Positions 9,262 to 17,226 are shown, counted from the first letter of the stretch. The stretch is 23,344 nt of DNA from Ichthyosporea sp. XGB-2017a (GCA_002811675.1 PDIM01010364.1:11824-35167), one strand, 5' to 3'. Program-made: numbers and translations. Notes: generated by a model not told the origin, from the letters alone.

Positions 9262-9330
9262 GGAGAGACAGAGACAGAGACAGACACAGAGACAGACACA
9301 GAGAGAGAGAGAAAGCGAAAGCGAGAGAGC
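9262..9330 (+). repeat. Purine-rich (GAGACA)n / (GA)n simple repeat
   Basis: About 70 bases are built from GAGACA, GACACA and GA units, nearly free of T on this strand and ending in GAAAGCGAAAGCGAGAGAG. This is a microsatellite-like tract. The hydrophobic Ser/Leu/Val/Cys frame it creates on the opposite strand is an artefact of the repeat. Confidence 0.85.
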
Positions 9331-9698
9331 TCTAGACAGATAGAGCGAGGGAAGAAAGCTTTCCATGCATATGAGAAGCAGAAAACTAAAGTGGCACCCG
9401 TTTTAATTCTTTCTTTTGAAGTGTTTTTCTCACAAAGCAAACCGGTTTGCTTGGTGTTTTATTCGAAATAAATAAGTTAAATTAAGTTAAAGCAGTTAAG
9501 GCTAGGCATGTGTTGTAAAGAAATCTTGCGGTGTCGAACTTTCATAATCACAGGGAGACAAGTGTTAATACGGACAGTGTGTCCAAGCAGTTAAAATCCC
9601 CACACAGAGACAGTATGTAAACTAAAGGGACAGGATCCGAAGGAGGGAGAAGGGTGTTTTTTTTAAGACTGCTCTCTTTTCCAAGTGCACTGTACAGT

Positions 9699-9716
9699 TA
9701 AATAAATAAATAAATA
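9699..9716 (+). repeat. (TAAA)n microsatellite
   Basis: Four tandem TAAA units plus a partial unit lie in the gene-free region. Confidence 0.8.
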
Positions 9717-10147
9717 ATGCTACTCCAATTAAAGAGTGAAGACGGATTCAGGAAATATAAAGCAAGGAAGAGAGACTGAAATATATACATTGTGAAAATA
9801 TAGCAAGCGTAGAGGATTTGTGCCTCAGTTTACATTGTTGACTAGCTTCTACAAGTTCCCATTCCTATCTTCCCACTTATTGTTTTCTTCTTCCATCTTC
9901 GTCTCCTTATAATCCATATACTTCTTTTACTTCTCAAACTCAAGGGAAGCAAAATCAAAGTCCTCATGAATGATATTCTTCATGACTGCAACACACACAC
10001 AACCCAACACGACAAAATTAACATAATTCAAGCACATTGCTGCTCTCACATTCACACTCATATTCATATTTTCTTTCTACTCGTTCTTCCAAAGACAACC
10101 AAAAGACACTTTTTCTTCTATTATATCCTCAAGTTTCAAAGATCTAT

Positions 10148-10172
10148 TCAAATCAAATCAAATCAAATCAAA
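10148..10172 (+). repeat. (TCAAA)5 microsatellite
   Basis: Five perfect tandem copies of TCAAA lie in the gene-free region. Confidence 0.9.
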
Positions 10173-10383
10173 ATCTTACGGTCAAACTTTCTTTTTAAAC
10201 CAAACAATGAGTTTAAACTGCAATGAATTAACAAATTAAAAATATATATACCCTTTTTTTTTAATTTAATTCTCAGGCAGGCAAAAAACAAAATTACATA
10301 AAATTGACCTGTCAACGTTTTCCCGTTTAATTTTGTATTACAACAAAAACAACAGAAGTGGCCAGCCCTTTACTTTGTATCAG

Positions 10384-10630
10384 CCAATCAGAAGACAGCT
10401 AATTACTATAATTAGCCAGAGTCTTCCCTTTAAGCCAATCAGAGGTCAGAAAATGGGAACTTTCTTTCAGACTGACCAATCAGTGAAGATTTTCGGTCAA
10501 AACACGAGTTTTTGTCAGGGCTATATGAGGAAGTGGACTTTGAAATGTCAACCTGAGGAAATGAGCTTCTAATTTAGTTTTTGTCCTCAAGGAGCCCCTT
10601 GTGGTGTTTCGGTTTATCCACTTATAAGAG
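10384..10630 (+). promoter_or_regulatory. Orphan promoter-like region: three CCAAT boxes, palindrome, TATA box
   Basis: Three plus-strand CCAATCA elements lie at 10384-10390, 10435-10441 and 10476-10482, with start spacings of 51 and 41 bp. Each matches the RRCCAATCA consensus of the HAP/NF-Y complex; two share AGCCAATCAGA. Between the first two lies a perfect 19-bp palindrome, GCTAATTACTATAATTAGC (10398-10416). A TATA-like TATAAGAG (10623-10630) follows about 140 bp after the last CCAAT. The arrangement looks like a real RNA polymerase II promoter reading rightward, yet no convincing coding gene follows for 2 kb. It might drive a noncoding RNA, the doubtful frames at 11606-12189, or act at a distance. 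Confidence 0.5.
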
Positions 10631-10729
10631 AAAAAGGGCCCTTTCTTATTGTAGTTCTTACATAATCTTATTGCTGGGTTTTTTCCTCATATGTAATTAC
10701 GTCTTATGGATTCACAAAGATTTCACAAT

Positions 10730-10810
10730 AATGTTCGATTTTTTATTGCAACAAATTATCAAACTCAGATTTGACAATGTTCGATTTTTTTATTGCCAAC
10801 AAACTCAGAT
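10730..10810 (+). repeat. Imperfect tandem duplication, about 46-bp period
   Basis: The segment 10730-10770 (beginning AATGTTCGATTTTTTATTGC and ending AAACTCAGAT) recurs at 10776-10810 with one extra T, one extra C and a six-base deletion. Confidence 0.85.
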
Positions 10811-10828
10811 AATTTTGAGGTGTTGACC

Positions 10829-10900
10829 AGCTACTATTGTAGCTAGCAGTCGACTAGCTGTGGGCGGCGGGTGTGGGCAGTTATAGTACTACTGTACTAT
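10829..10900. repeat. Cluster of three perfect short hairpins
   Basis: AGCTAC-TATT-GTAGCT spans 10829-10844. It shares its last arm with AGCTAG...CTAGCT at 10841-10859, so the two pairings are mutually exclusive. ATAGTAC-TACT-GTACTAT (10883-10900) is a separate 7-bp stem with a four-base loop. This could be a structured RNA or protein-binding sites. Confidence 0.5.
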
Positions 10901-11605
10901 GTAGTGACGACGAGAAATTAAACTATATCGACCTAATTATTGTACATGTAAATACATGGGTTTTATCTTCATTCATGAAGCGTTTGTAATTACATAAAGT
11001 TTCAACCAGTCATACGTCCCCATTTATCCTGCTGCTGTGAAAAAGCTTCCCAACGATAATTCGGATGAACTTGTCTTGGGAGAATTGATCCGTTGATTTA
11101 TCAGCATTGATCTTAGGGAAAATAAGTTGTTACGTTTACTTTGTAACTCCGCCATGACCTGATCACTTTATTAGAAAGCTAAATTTGTCGACCAAAAAGC
11201 CCGCACATTATTATTATAATTCGACCGTCGAAAGAAAAGCCAAAATACAGATTACTGTAATAAACCCTTTTGGGTTTTGGGAGTTGAACACAGCATATTT
11301 ATAAGAACACAGTCGACCTCCAAGTTAAAACTGCGCCAGTTTTGGACCTTAGTCCTTAGCAACGGTTGATCCAAACTCGGTTCCACACTGTGCCCGCGCA
11401 TTAAACAAGCAGAAGCCGCCCATATACATGATACTTTCTCTCAATTCATAACTGATATTTAATTGGGCCGGAATTTGCTAGACGATTAATCAAAAATTAC
11501 GAATGTAAAATCAAGAAGTTCTACTATAAATAAAAACATAAACAAAAAATTCAAAACCACAATGAATCAGCTAATTGAGGTTCGAGCTTTGGACAAGACT
11601 CGAGC
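10901..11605. other. Intergenic region with no supported gene
   Basis: AT-rich sequence. A perfect 6-bp stem, AAACCC-TTTT-GGGTTT, lies at 11262-11277. No reading frame, RNA gene or promoter arrangement could be supported. Confidence 0.4.
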
Positions 11606-11614
11606 ATGACTCAT
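11606..11614. promoter_or_regulatory. Perfect Gcn4/AP-1-type bZIP site
   Basis: ATGACTCAT is the palindromic consensus for Gcn4-like bZIP factors in fungi. It stands about 1 kb from the orphan CCAAT/TATA region and 1.3 kb beyond the start of the minus-strand gene at 12887, so a target gene is not evident. Confidence 0.35.
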
Positions 11615-12189
11615 GTTGTGGTTTTCCGTAACCTGTTTGTTTTGGTTACACAGTTAGATCAAAATGCATTGAGCATGCACGCGGCAGCGTTGTTTTCTGA
11701 GATGTTGAAGTGGGTAGGATCTGGTCCATCAGCTACCATCAACTCTATAGCAATATTGTGTGGAAAGTCAACACATAGGGAACCTCCTTTTTCGTTTTCT
11801 AACAAATTTAACAATGTTTATGTTTTCACCACGTTGATTAAAATAGCTCAGAAGGTGAAAGAATTTAGTTGTGTGGCTGCCTGCTCCAGATGTGGTTTCA
11901 TGTCAGTCATCATACTGCAATTTTATTAGCAATTGCATTTTTGTTATGGACCCCTCGCCAAACCAAAACCATTGATTTTCTTATTCGTCCATTGAGGACT
12001 CGCTTCGTGCGTTTCAATGTGCGGGGCCAGTCTTCGAAATACAGGAACCAACCTCAATCTCCTATGCAGTTTCTTCACCCATTAGTAATTAAGATGTTTG
12101 GGAAAATGAAAACATTCTTAACAAAATGGTTAGTTGTTTGCCCTTTTGGTTCTCAAAGACACAATGAGCAAGCAAGAGAAAATGTCTAG
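11606..12189 (+). CDS. Doubtful hypothetical gene (two overlapping frames)
   Basis: Two overlapping plus-strand frames of 107 codons (11606-11929) and 106 codons (11869-12189) lie in different phases. Neither resembles a known protein. The second has one hydrophobic stretch (AILLAIAFLLW) and a basic middle. A splice that would join them is not obvious. In favour: an AATAAA at 12390-12395 lies in the right place for a plus-strand transcript. Against: the first ATG is part of ATGACTCAT, a perfect Gcn4/AP-1 binding sequence, and composition is not clearly coding. Confidence 0.15.
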
Positions 12190-12389
12190 AGTTTTCTTTT
12201 TAACCGCTTCTGAGTTATAAGACTCTTTCATACCTTTTGTTGGAAAGTATTGTTCCCCTCATGAGTGGATGCGGCACAACTTTGTATGCTTTATGTTTGT
12301 AGATGCCTTGAATCTATTGGCCACAATGGACCTTTGACTGTGGACTTCGAAAACAAGAATGCACCTTCATATTTTTGTTTCTCTTTCAT

Positions 12390-12402
12390 AATAAAATTTA
12401 TT
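12390..12402. terminator. Overlapping poly(A) signals on both strands
   Basis: AATAAA on the plus strand (12390-12395) abuts TTTATT (12397-12402), which is AATAAA on the minus strand. The minus-strand copy lies 21-26 bases after the stop codon of the GPI-protein gene at 12423-12887 and probably serves it. The plus-strand copy hints at a convergent transcript. Confidence 0.45.
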
Positions 12403-12422
12403 GGCTTTTATCTCATACTCAA

Positions 12423-12887
12423 TTAGAGCAAAGACGAGACAAATATCATCCAAGCTATAGTTGTGAATAAACTCTGCCTGGTGTTCTCAGACGGTGAAGA
12501 ATTAGGATTGTTGGCTTGCACAAGAAAACTGAGTTGTTTGTTTGAGTTATCGCCCTCTACTGCTTTGCCATTGTCGCTATCTTCAGTGACCGCGACTATT
12601 TGCGGCTGTACAACATTAGCAGGGGTGCTAGGAGTAAATTTGTCTTTTCCCCCACTAGAGTTTGACCCAGAGCCAGAACCAGAACCTGAGACGCCTACAA
12701 CGTCGAAATGTTTCTTTGTATCGAAGCTGATATATTCCAAGTCTAAATCGACCTCAAAGTCCGAAAAGGATAGGCTAGAAGGATTTTCAATGCCATTTTC
12801 GATTATGTCCCTCTCTGTTTGGGCTTCTACCCCCATTTGAATGGAAGCGCTAAGTGCAACAATAAGCAAAGTAACCGCAGGGCTCAT
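12423..12887 (-). CDS. Small secreted GPI-anchored protein with Ser-Gly repeat (cluster member A)
   Basis: Intronless, 154 residues. Residues 1-22 are a signal peptide (MSPAVTLLIVALSASIQMG, cleavage probably after VEA). Next come an acidic/aromatic patch (FSDFEVDLDLEYISFD, 41-56) and a Ser-Gly dipeptide run at 67-74. A hydrophilic stalk with acidic and Asn/Ser/Pro residues follows. The C-terminal hydrophobic tail (SLFTTIAWMIFVSSLL) comes after small polar residues typical of a GPI attachment site. Mature protein would sit on the outer plasma membrane or be transferred to the cell wall. No domain is recognised, and function is unknown. The same plan recurs in the two minus-strand genes to the right. 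A TATA-like element on the minus strand within the purine-rich leader is only weak. Confidence 0.75.
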   Translation of the reverse strand: MSPAVTLLIVALSASIQMGVEAQTERDIIENGIENPSSLSFSDFEVDLDLEYISFDTKKHFDVVGVSGSGSGSGSNSSGGKDKFTPSTPANVVQPQIVAVTEDSDNGKAVEGDNSNKQLSFLVQANNPNSSPSENTRQSLFTTIAWMIFVSSLL

Positions 12888-13880
12888 TCGGCTAATTAAT
12901 TGGTATACTCTGAAAAGAGAAGGGCTGCAAGCGGAGGTAGGTGTTCTTCACAGTACTTTCTTTCCTTCTTTCTTTGCTTAGGTATTCTATTTATCGGACT
13001 TGGTTTGGACTGTCGATTTCCTTTGAGAATCGATTGCTTTGGCTTTCTCGTACTTTTCCTCCTAAGAGTCTTTCCTTTCGTCTTCTGAGAGATGGTTCGC
13101 TAAATATACAAAAATGAAGTCAAAAGAAAAATATCGCACAGAAGGGCGTTTTACTTTCGCTTCTTTGTGTTTCAAAGAAATTTTTAAAAAAGCAAAATTT
13201 TCATTCATGAAATGCGTCGGGAAGAAAATTCAAATTCAGCCAATCAAAATTGAGCTTTGCCTCATTTTATTTTATTTTTTGTTTTTTGGTTTTTTTGCTC
13301 CTTTTTGTTTTGTTTTTCATTCAACTTCTAGTTTACTTTCCAAGATTGAATTTCGTAAAAGACCGAAGCACATTTTCAGACTGTCCAGCTTTGACGTATC
13401 TTGAAACATGGTTATTTTGGAAGTATGGAAAGTGGTTAATTGGCTTCCTTCTATAGGCAATGTACACGTTTTATTTATTTGACATTTAAATAATTCATTA
13501 AATAATCTTCACAACTAGTGGGAGTGGACAATCCTTATAAATAGACCGCTCCTTAGAACATCTTTCAAAGGGTTAAAAAACACCGTGAAAGCAAATTACA
13601 GAGGAAATGCTTGAAAAGTTTACAAAAGCTCAAATGCAAAAGTTTGTTTTGCACTTCTATATACTTTTGTCCCTCAGCACTGCCCAATCTCTTTGTCTTT
13701 CTTGTGCTTATTAAAGTTATCATGGCGCATGCTGTTCTTATATTAAGGACGTAATTTAACCCCCAGTCGTTGAAAATAGGGGTAAGGCAAGGAACAAAGG
13801 TGGGTAAAAATGGGGAAGGTATTTCGGGGAAACTTTGTGTCAGGAAAGGAAGAGGGAGCTTTTTGTCTAAAAAAAACTAC
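12888..13880. other. Intergenic region upstream of cluster member A
   Basis: The first 200 bases are purine-rich on the minus strand and probably form the leader of member A. The sequence AGCTTTGACGTAT (CRE-like core) lies at 13387-13399. A canonical TATAAATAG reads on the plus strand at 13536-13544. No gene follows on that strand: the plus-strand frame at 13770-14096 is antisense to member B. A CCAATCA lies near 13240. Confidence 0.45.
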
Positions 13881-14336
13881 TTAAGCCATCAAAGCAGAAG
13901 CTGCGAAAGCAACACCGACAACGGACAGAACGCTGGCAACAACATGTCCGGCACTATCGGTCTCGATAGAGAAGTTATTACCCTCACCATCGTCAACAAT
14001 ATCAGCGGGCTGAGAGTTATCATCAGCGGGGGTGGAAGAAGAGTCATCTCCGCTGGAAGAGTCACCTCCATTGGAAGAATCATCTTCACTGGATGAGTCA
14101 TCGTCAGCAGGGGCTTCAGTTTCAGTAGGCTCAGGTGCTTCGGTGGGCTCAGCAGGAGTTTCAGTATGGCTGGGGTATCCAGAACCGGAACCAGAAGCAT
14201 AATCATGATCCTCTTCCCAGTCGAAGTCCATATCCCCATCATGCCCATCGTGCGAACCCCCATGGGCCTTGACGGAAGTAGTGGCAGTGACAGCCAACAA
14301 AGCAACAAGCAAAAGTGCGATCAAGAATTTGTTCAT
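13881..14336 (-). CDS. Small secreted GPI-anchored protein, His/Asp-rich with Ser-Gly repeat (cluster member B)
   Basis: Intronless, 151 residues. The signal peptide is at 1-24 (MNKFLIALLLVALLAVTATT...KA). The mature N-terminus, HGGSHDGHDGDMDFDWEEDH, is rich in His, Asp and Glu and could bind metal ions. A short Ser-Gly run (ASGSGSG, 47-53) follows. Then comes a Pro/Thr/Glu segment (TETPAEPTEAPEPTETEAP) and a Ser/Asp-rich stalk of about 45 residues. The C-terminus (AGHVVASVLSVVGVAFAASA) is a GPI-type hydrophobic tail preceded by small residues. Promoter elements on the minus strand are plausible: TATTTAAG at 14483-14476, and an inverted CCAAT at 14539-14535, giving a leader of roughly 110-140 bases. 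Probably a cell-surface protein; no known family recognised. Confidence 0.8.
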   Translation of the reverse strand: MNKFLIALLLVALLAVTATTSVKAHGGSHDGHDGDMDFDWEEDHDYASGSGSGYPSHTETPAEPTEAPEPTETEAPADDDSSSEDDSSNGGDSSSGDDSSSTPADDNSQPADIVDDGEGNNFSIETDSAGHVVASVLSVVGVAFAASALMA

Positions 14337-14475
14337 TTTGATATATATTAAACAGATTTTAAAAGAAATGATTTCTAAACTTTTTTTTTCTCTCGTTTCG
14401 AATCTATCTCTATTGATTTGAATTCCAAAATTTTCTAAAACTCACAAATGCGATCTGCTGGCAAGAAACGTTTGG
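14337..14475 (-). promoter_or_regulatory. Leader of cluster member B
   Basis: This AT-rich stretch lies between the TATTTAAG element and the ATG at 14336. On the minus strand it reads as an A-rich 5' untranslated region ending in CAAAATG. Confidence 0.4.
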
Positions 14476-14539
14476 CTTAAATACCCCCTGTCCGCAGTTG
14501 CGTGCTTTTGCTATCGCATTAACAAGAGCCGTTGCCAAT
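14476..14539 (-). promoter_or_regulatory. Core promoter of cluster member B (TATA and CCAAT)
   Basis: TATTTAAG reads on the minus strand at 14483-14476. A CCAAT pentamer on the plus strand (14535-14539) stands about 55 bp upstream, with the ATG 140 bp downstream. Spacing is as expected for a regulated RNA polymerase II promoter. Confidence 0.5.
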
Positions 14540-14579
14540 GTGCGGGATCGAGGCCTTAGCAATAACCCATGTGAATTCC

Positions 14580-14593
14580 TCCACTTATAAAAG
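14580..14593 (+). promoter_or_regulatory. Plus-strand TATA element TCCACTTATAAAAG
   Basis: This is a canonical TATAAAAG facing away from member B. The 14-base sequence matches 13 of 14 bases of the element at 10617-10630. No coding gene follows, so it could start a divergent noncoding transcript. Confidence 0.35.
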
Positions 14594-15951
14594 TCTACAA
14601 CGCTGACCCGGCGTTTTGTGTTTCTCTTCTTGGTGGTTCGGGAACAGCCCAGAGAATTGGGAAGAGCTAGCTAAAGGATGCTTGAAAAGTAGAAAATGGC
14701 TCACGCCCTACCATATTGAATCATAAATCACCTAAATGAGGTTTGCTTTATCAAGATCACTTTCCCCTTATTAGTTCATTGGAATGCAAGGCCGATGCCA
14801 CCACTGTATGAGTTAATTACATTACTGTAAAAATAATGGCTTTTTCAGCTGTGCGCGTCATGAGTTCCGCAGAATTTTCGACTCGCGCATTCATCCGTTT
14901 TTAGCACTTCTTTTATCGATTTTAGGGACTCGATCCAATATTTGTCTCAACTGGGCACATATAATAGGCCTTCTAAATAAGTACTGTAGCTAGGTTTAAT
15001 ACCAAATTGAAAAAAACCAGCTCTCTTTTTCAATGTTTTCCTTTGTTTTCTCAAAATGCTTTGATTGATAATTTGATGAGTGTTTTGTTTTGTTTTGGTT
15101 ATGGCGCAGCTCGCGCGATCCCACGAGATTCAAAAAAATTCAAACAATAGTAAAAATTCAAAAATTCATTGTTCAGAATTTGAATTTTTGATCATTTTAT
15201 TTTTTATTTTTTATTTTTTTGTTTTGTTTTTTGTTTTTTGTTTTTTCCTCTAATTTGTATTTTGTTTTTTTCTATGGTTTGGTTGATGTTTGAAGGGGTT
15301 TAAAGAATATCGTAACCTTTTTGTTTTTTTCACGCGAACACCTTTGACGTAACTCGTTTAATAAAGTTTATATAAAAACAACTATTAATCTAGATGGCTC
15401 ACCGCAAACTTATTCAAATTGGAAAGAGAAGCGTGAAAAATACAAAGAGAACATGAAAAAGCAGGATCGAATGTGAAAGATAAAAGTGAACTTCATCTCG
15501 TGTGTTTTTAAGTTTATCAAAAGTCGCCCGCCATGTGCACAAACAATGTCTACGAGAGAATCGTGAAGACAACCTTCCCTGTCCTATGTGAAGACTCGAA
15601 AGCAAAAGTCTGTCAGTAAAATGCCATTTTCTTTTGTTTTGTTTCACACAACAAGCTTTATTTCTTTGGTTAATTGCCACATTAAGTCATTAAAGCGAAT
15701 GCTCAAAGCCAAAGTAAAAAAAGAGGAATGAAGGATGACAAAGATAGTTTAAAGATAGTCCTCGGCTAAGGGAAATGAAAGGTTAAATTAAGGGAGATTG
15801 AAAGGGGAAGTATTGAGTTGGGGAAAGACGTGGCCATAAGTTTAAAGGAATAGACAAAAATCATGATAATGGGGAAGGGGCAGCAGGATGAGCTCTGTTG
15901 GGTTCAAGACTATCTTTCTTGAAGACCAAGGTACAGGAAGAGATGCTATAC
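14594..15951. other. Intergenic region between cluster members B and C
   Basis: No supported gene. A perfect 11-bp inverted repeat, TCAAAAATTCA (15158-15168) and TGAATTTTTGA (15181-15191), is followed by a T-rich tract to about 15246. CTTTGACGTA lies at 15342-15351. The frame on the minus strand at 15414-15680 has no coding support. TTTATT at 15657-15662 is a minus-strand AATAAA about 290 bases past the stop of member C. Confidence 0.45.
15158..15191. repeat. Perfect 11-bp inverted repeat with 12-base loop
   Basis: TCAAAAATTCA and TGAATTTTTGA pair without mismatch and are followed on the plus strand by a long T-rich run. This could be a structured 3' end of a transcript or simply an AT-rich cruciform. 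Confidence 0.6.
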
Positions 15952-16395
15952 TTAGGCAAGGAAAGCTGTTGCAAATGCAGCAGCACTAAATATAGACACT
16001 ACATGAAATGGGGTGGAGCTTGAGGCACTGTTGTTTTCTCTAAAGACACCACTCGTACTTATTTCAGCAGTATTAGTGGATGAAACAGAGCTGGTGGAAG
16101 AGCCAAGCGGGCTAGAGGTAGTGGCCGAAGCAGTTACAGTGATGATGGAAGCAGTAACTGTGGAGGTTGGGATTACGGTAACGGTAGTATAGCTCCCTGA
16201 ACCGGAGCCAGAGCCAGAACCAGAGCCGGAACCGGAAGATCCTTTAAAGGCTATATCATTCAAATCAAAGTCCCAAGAATCGTCAAACACCTGGAAACTG
16301 TCTTCATTGGTAAGATCAAAGCCATGACACTTCATAGTATTTCCCAAAAGTGCAATCACTAAGAATATGCATGAAAGAGTAGCAAAGTTCTTCAT
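15952..16395 (-). CDS. Small secreted GPI-anchored protein with long Ser-Gly repeat (cluster member C)
   Basis: Intronless, 147 residues. Residues 1-24 are a signal peptide (MKNFATLSCIFLVIALLG...). An acidic/aromatic patch follows (FQVFDDSWDFDLNDIAF, 34-50), then the longest Ser-Gly run of the three proteins (54-68, seven SG units ending GSGSY). A Ser/Thr/Val stalk (TTVTVIPTSTVTASIITVTA...) likely carries O-mannose. The tail TPFHVVSIFSAAAFATAFLA is a GPI-type hydrophobic end. The stalk resembles fungal cell-wall mannoproteins, but the patch plus SG module is not one I recognise. A clean TATAAAAA on the minus strand at 16560-16553 lies 158 bases upstream of the ATG. Confidence 0.8.
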   Translation of the reverse strand: MKNFATLSCIFLVIALLGNTMKCHGFDLTNEDSFQVFDDSWDFDLNDIAFKGSSGSGSGSGSGSGSGSYTTVTVIPTSTVTASIITVTASATTSSPLGSSTSSVSSTNTAEISTSGVFRENNSASSSTPFHVVSIFSAAAFATAFLA

Positions 16396-16552
16396 TGTGC
16401 GTTAAAATTAAATAAATAAGGGGAGATTTGTACAAAGTGATAAAGTGAAAGTTGCAGATTTGTAATTCTGTTTTTTAATCTTAAGTTCTTTTCGTTGTTT
16501 TGTTTTTGTTTTGAAGTAAATGATATTCCATCTCTAGTTGATTCCATTTTCC
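16396..16552 (-). promoter_or_regulatory. Leader of cluster member C
   Basis: This stretch lies between the TATA box and the ATG at 16395. On the minus strand it is A-rich with CAAAACAAAAAC stretches. Confidence 0.4.
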
Positions 16553-16560
16553 TTTTTATA
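16553..16560 (-). promoter_or_regulatory. TATA box of cluster member C
   Basis: Minus-strand GGCTATAAAAAGG contains a canonical TATA box, in proper orientation and distance for the gene starting at 16395. Confidence 0.6.
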
Positions 16561-17183
16561 GCCAGTTTGAAAAATTTTGCGTCAAAGAGAAGTCGGCATA
16601 TTTGAAAAGAAAACCAAAATGTTGAAAAGCTGAAACCAGCGTTCGTCACACGAAATGGCCTTCAAAAGGAGCAAATCAATGAACAGAAATCAATGATTAA
16701 AGAATCTCTTGTACCATAAGAGGAATGCAATTGTGAAACAAGAAGTGATGCCATCTGATATCTTCAAAAGGGGGGCAATTATCAAGCAATAGATAGGTGT
16801 AGCAACGGTCAAGAAGGAAAGAAGAAGCTTAGTAAAGCGATTGTTTTCGCAAATATTGGTCGTGACGCACTTTTAAAAGAAAAAATAGTAATCTTAAAAT
16901 CAGCTGATCAAACAAAAAAAAAAATAAAAAATAAAAAAGGTCCGGACAATCCTTTTTTTTTTTTTTTTTTTTTTTTTCTTCGATTCCTCCGTTTTTTTTT
17001 TTCTGCTTCTGCTGACTGTTTATTTTTTTGTTTCAGATTTTGTTTTTGTTTTTGTTTTTCGTTTTTCGTTTCTTTTTGTTTGTTTTTTATTTTGATTTTT
17101 GGGGGGGGTTATTATTGCATCAAGAGGAAAAGTGAGAAAGAGAGAGAGAGTGAGTGAGTGAGTGAAGGAAGGTGAATGGTATC
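16561..17183 (+). promoter_or_regulatory. Divergent intergenic region; T-rich promoter and leader of the FolB gene
   Basis: A poly(dT) run of 25 bases (16953-16977) and many TTTTTG repeats up to about 17100 give a strongly T-rich plus strand. A purine GA/GAGT stretch leads into the FolB start. Such homopolymer tracts commonly keep fungal promoters free of nucleosomes. No TATA or CCAAT box is obvious for the plus-strand gene. Confidence 0.45.
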
Positions 17184-17226
17184 ATGGCAGGGCTACTGGG
17201 ATCTTCTGGGGGGAATTCGGGGATGA
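17176..17226 (+). other. Upstream ORF overlapping the FolB start codons
   Basis: ATG at 17176 opens a 16-codon frame (MVSWQGYWDLLGGIRG, stop at 17224-17226) in a different phase from the main frame. It overlaps the main ATG at 17184. Its stop overlaps a second in-frame main-frame ATG at 17223 (ATGA). Its ATG has a weak context (T at -3), while the 17184 ATG has A at -3 and G at +4, so leaky scanning is expected. Confidence 0.4.

Noticed and set aside
9181-9440. Hydrophobic Leu/Ser/Val/Cys frames on the minus strand
   Set aside because: They are translations of the GAGACA/GA simple repeat.
11575-11600. GGTTCGA resembling a tRNA T-arm
   Set aside because: The five flanking bases do not pair, and no acceptor stem or anticodon arm can be placed around it.
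12463-12840. Plus-strand frame of 125 codons
   Set aside because: It is a shadow of cluster member A: the PEPEPEPE run is the reverse complement of the Ser-Gly hexamers.
13770-14096. Plus-strand frame of 108 codons
   Set aside because: It is antisense to cluster member B. The openness comes from the Ser/Asp-rich codons of the real gene; the product has no sensible composition.
15414-15680. Minus-strand frame of 88 codons with a hydrophobic end
   Set aside because: No family likeness and no supporting splice or promoter signals. It lies across the putative 3' untranslated region of member C.
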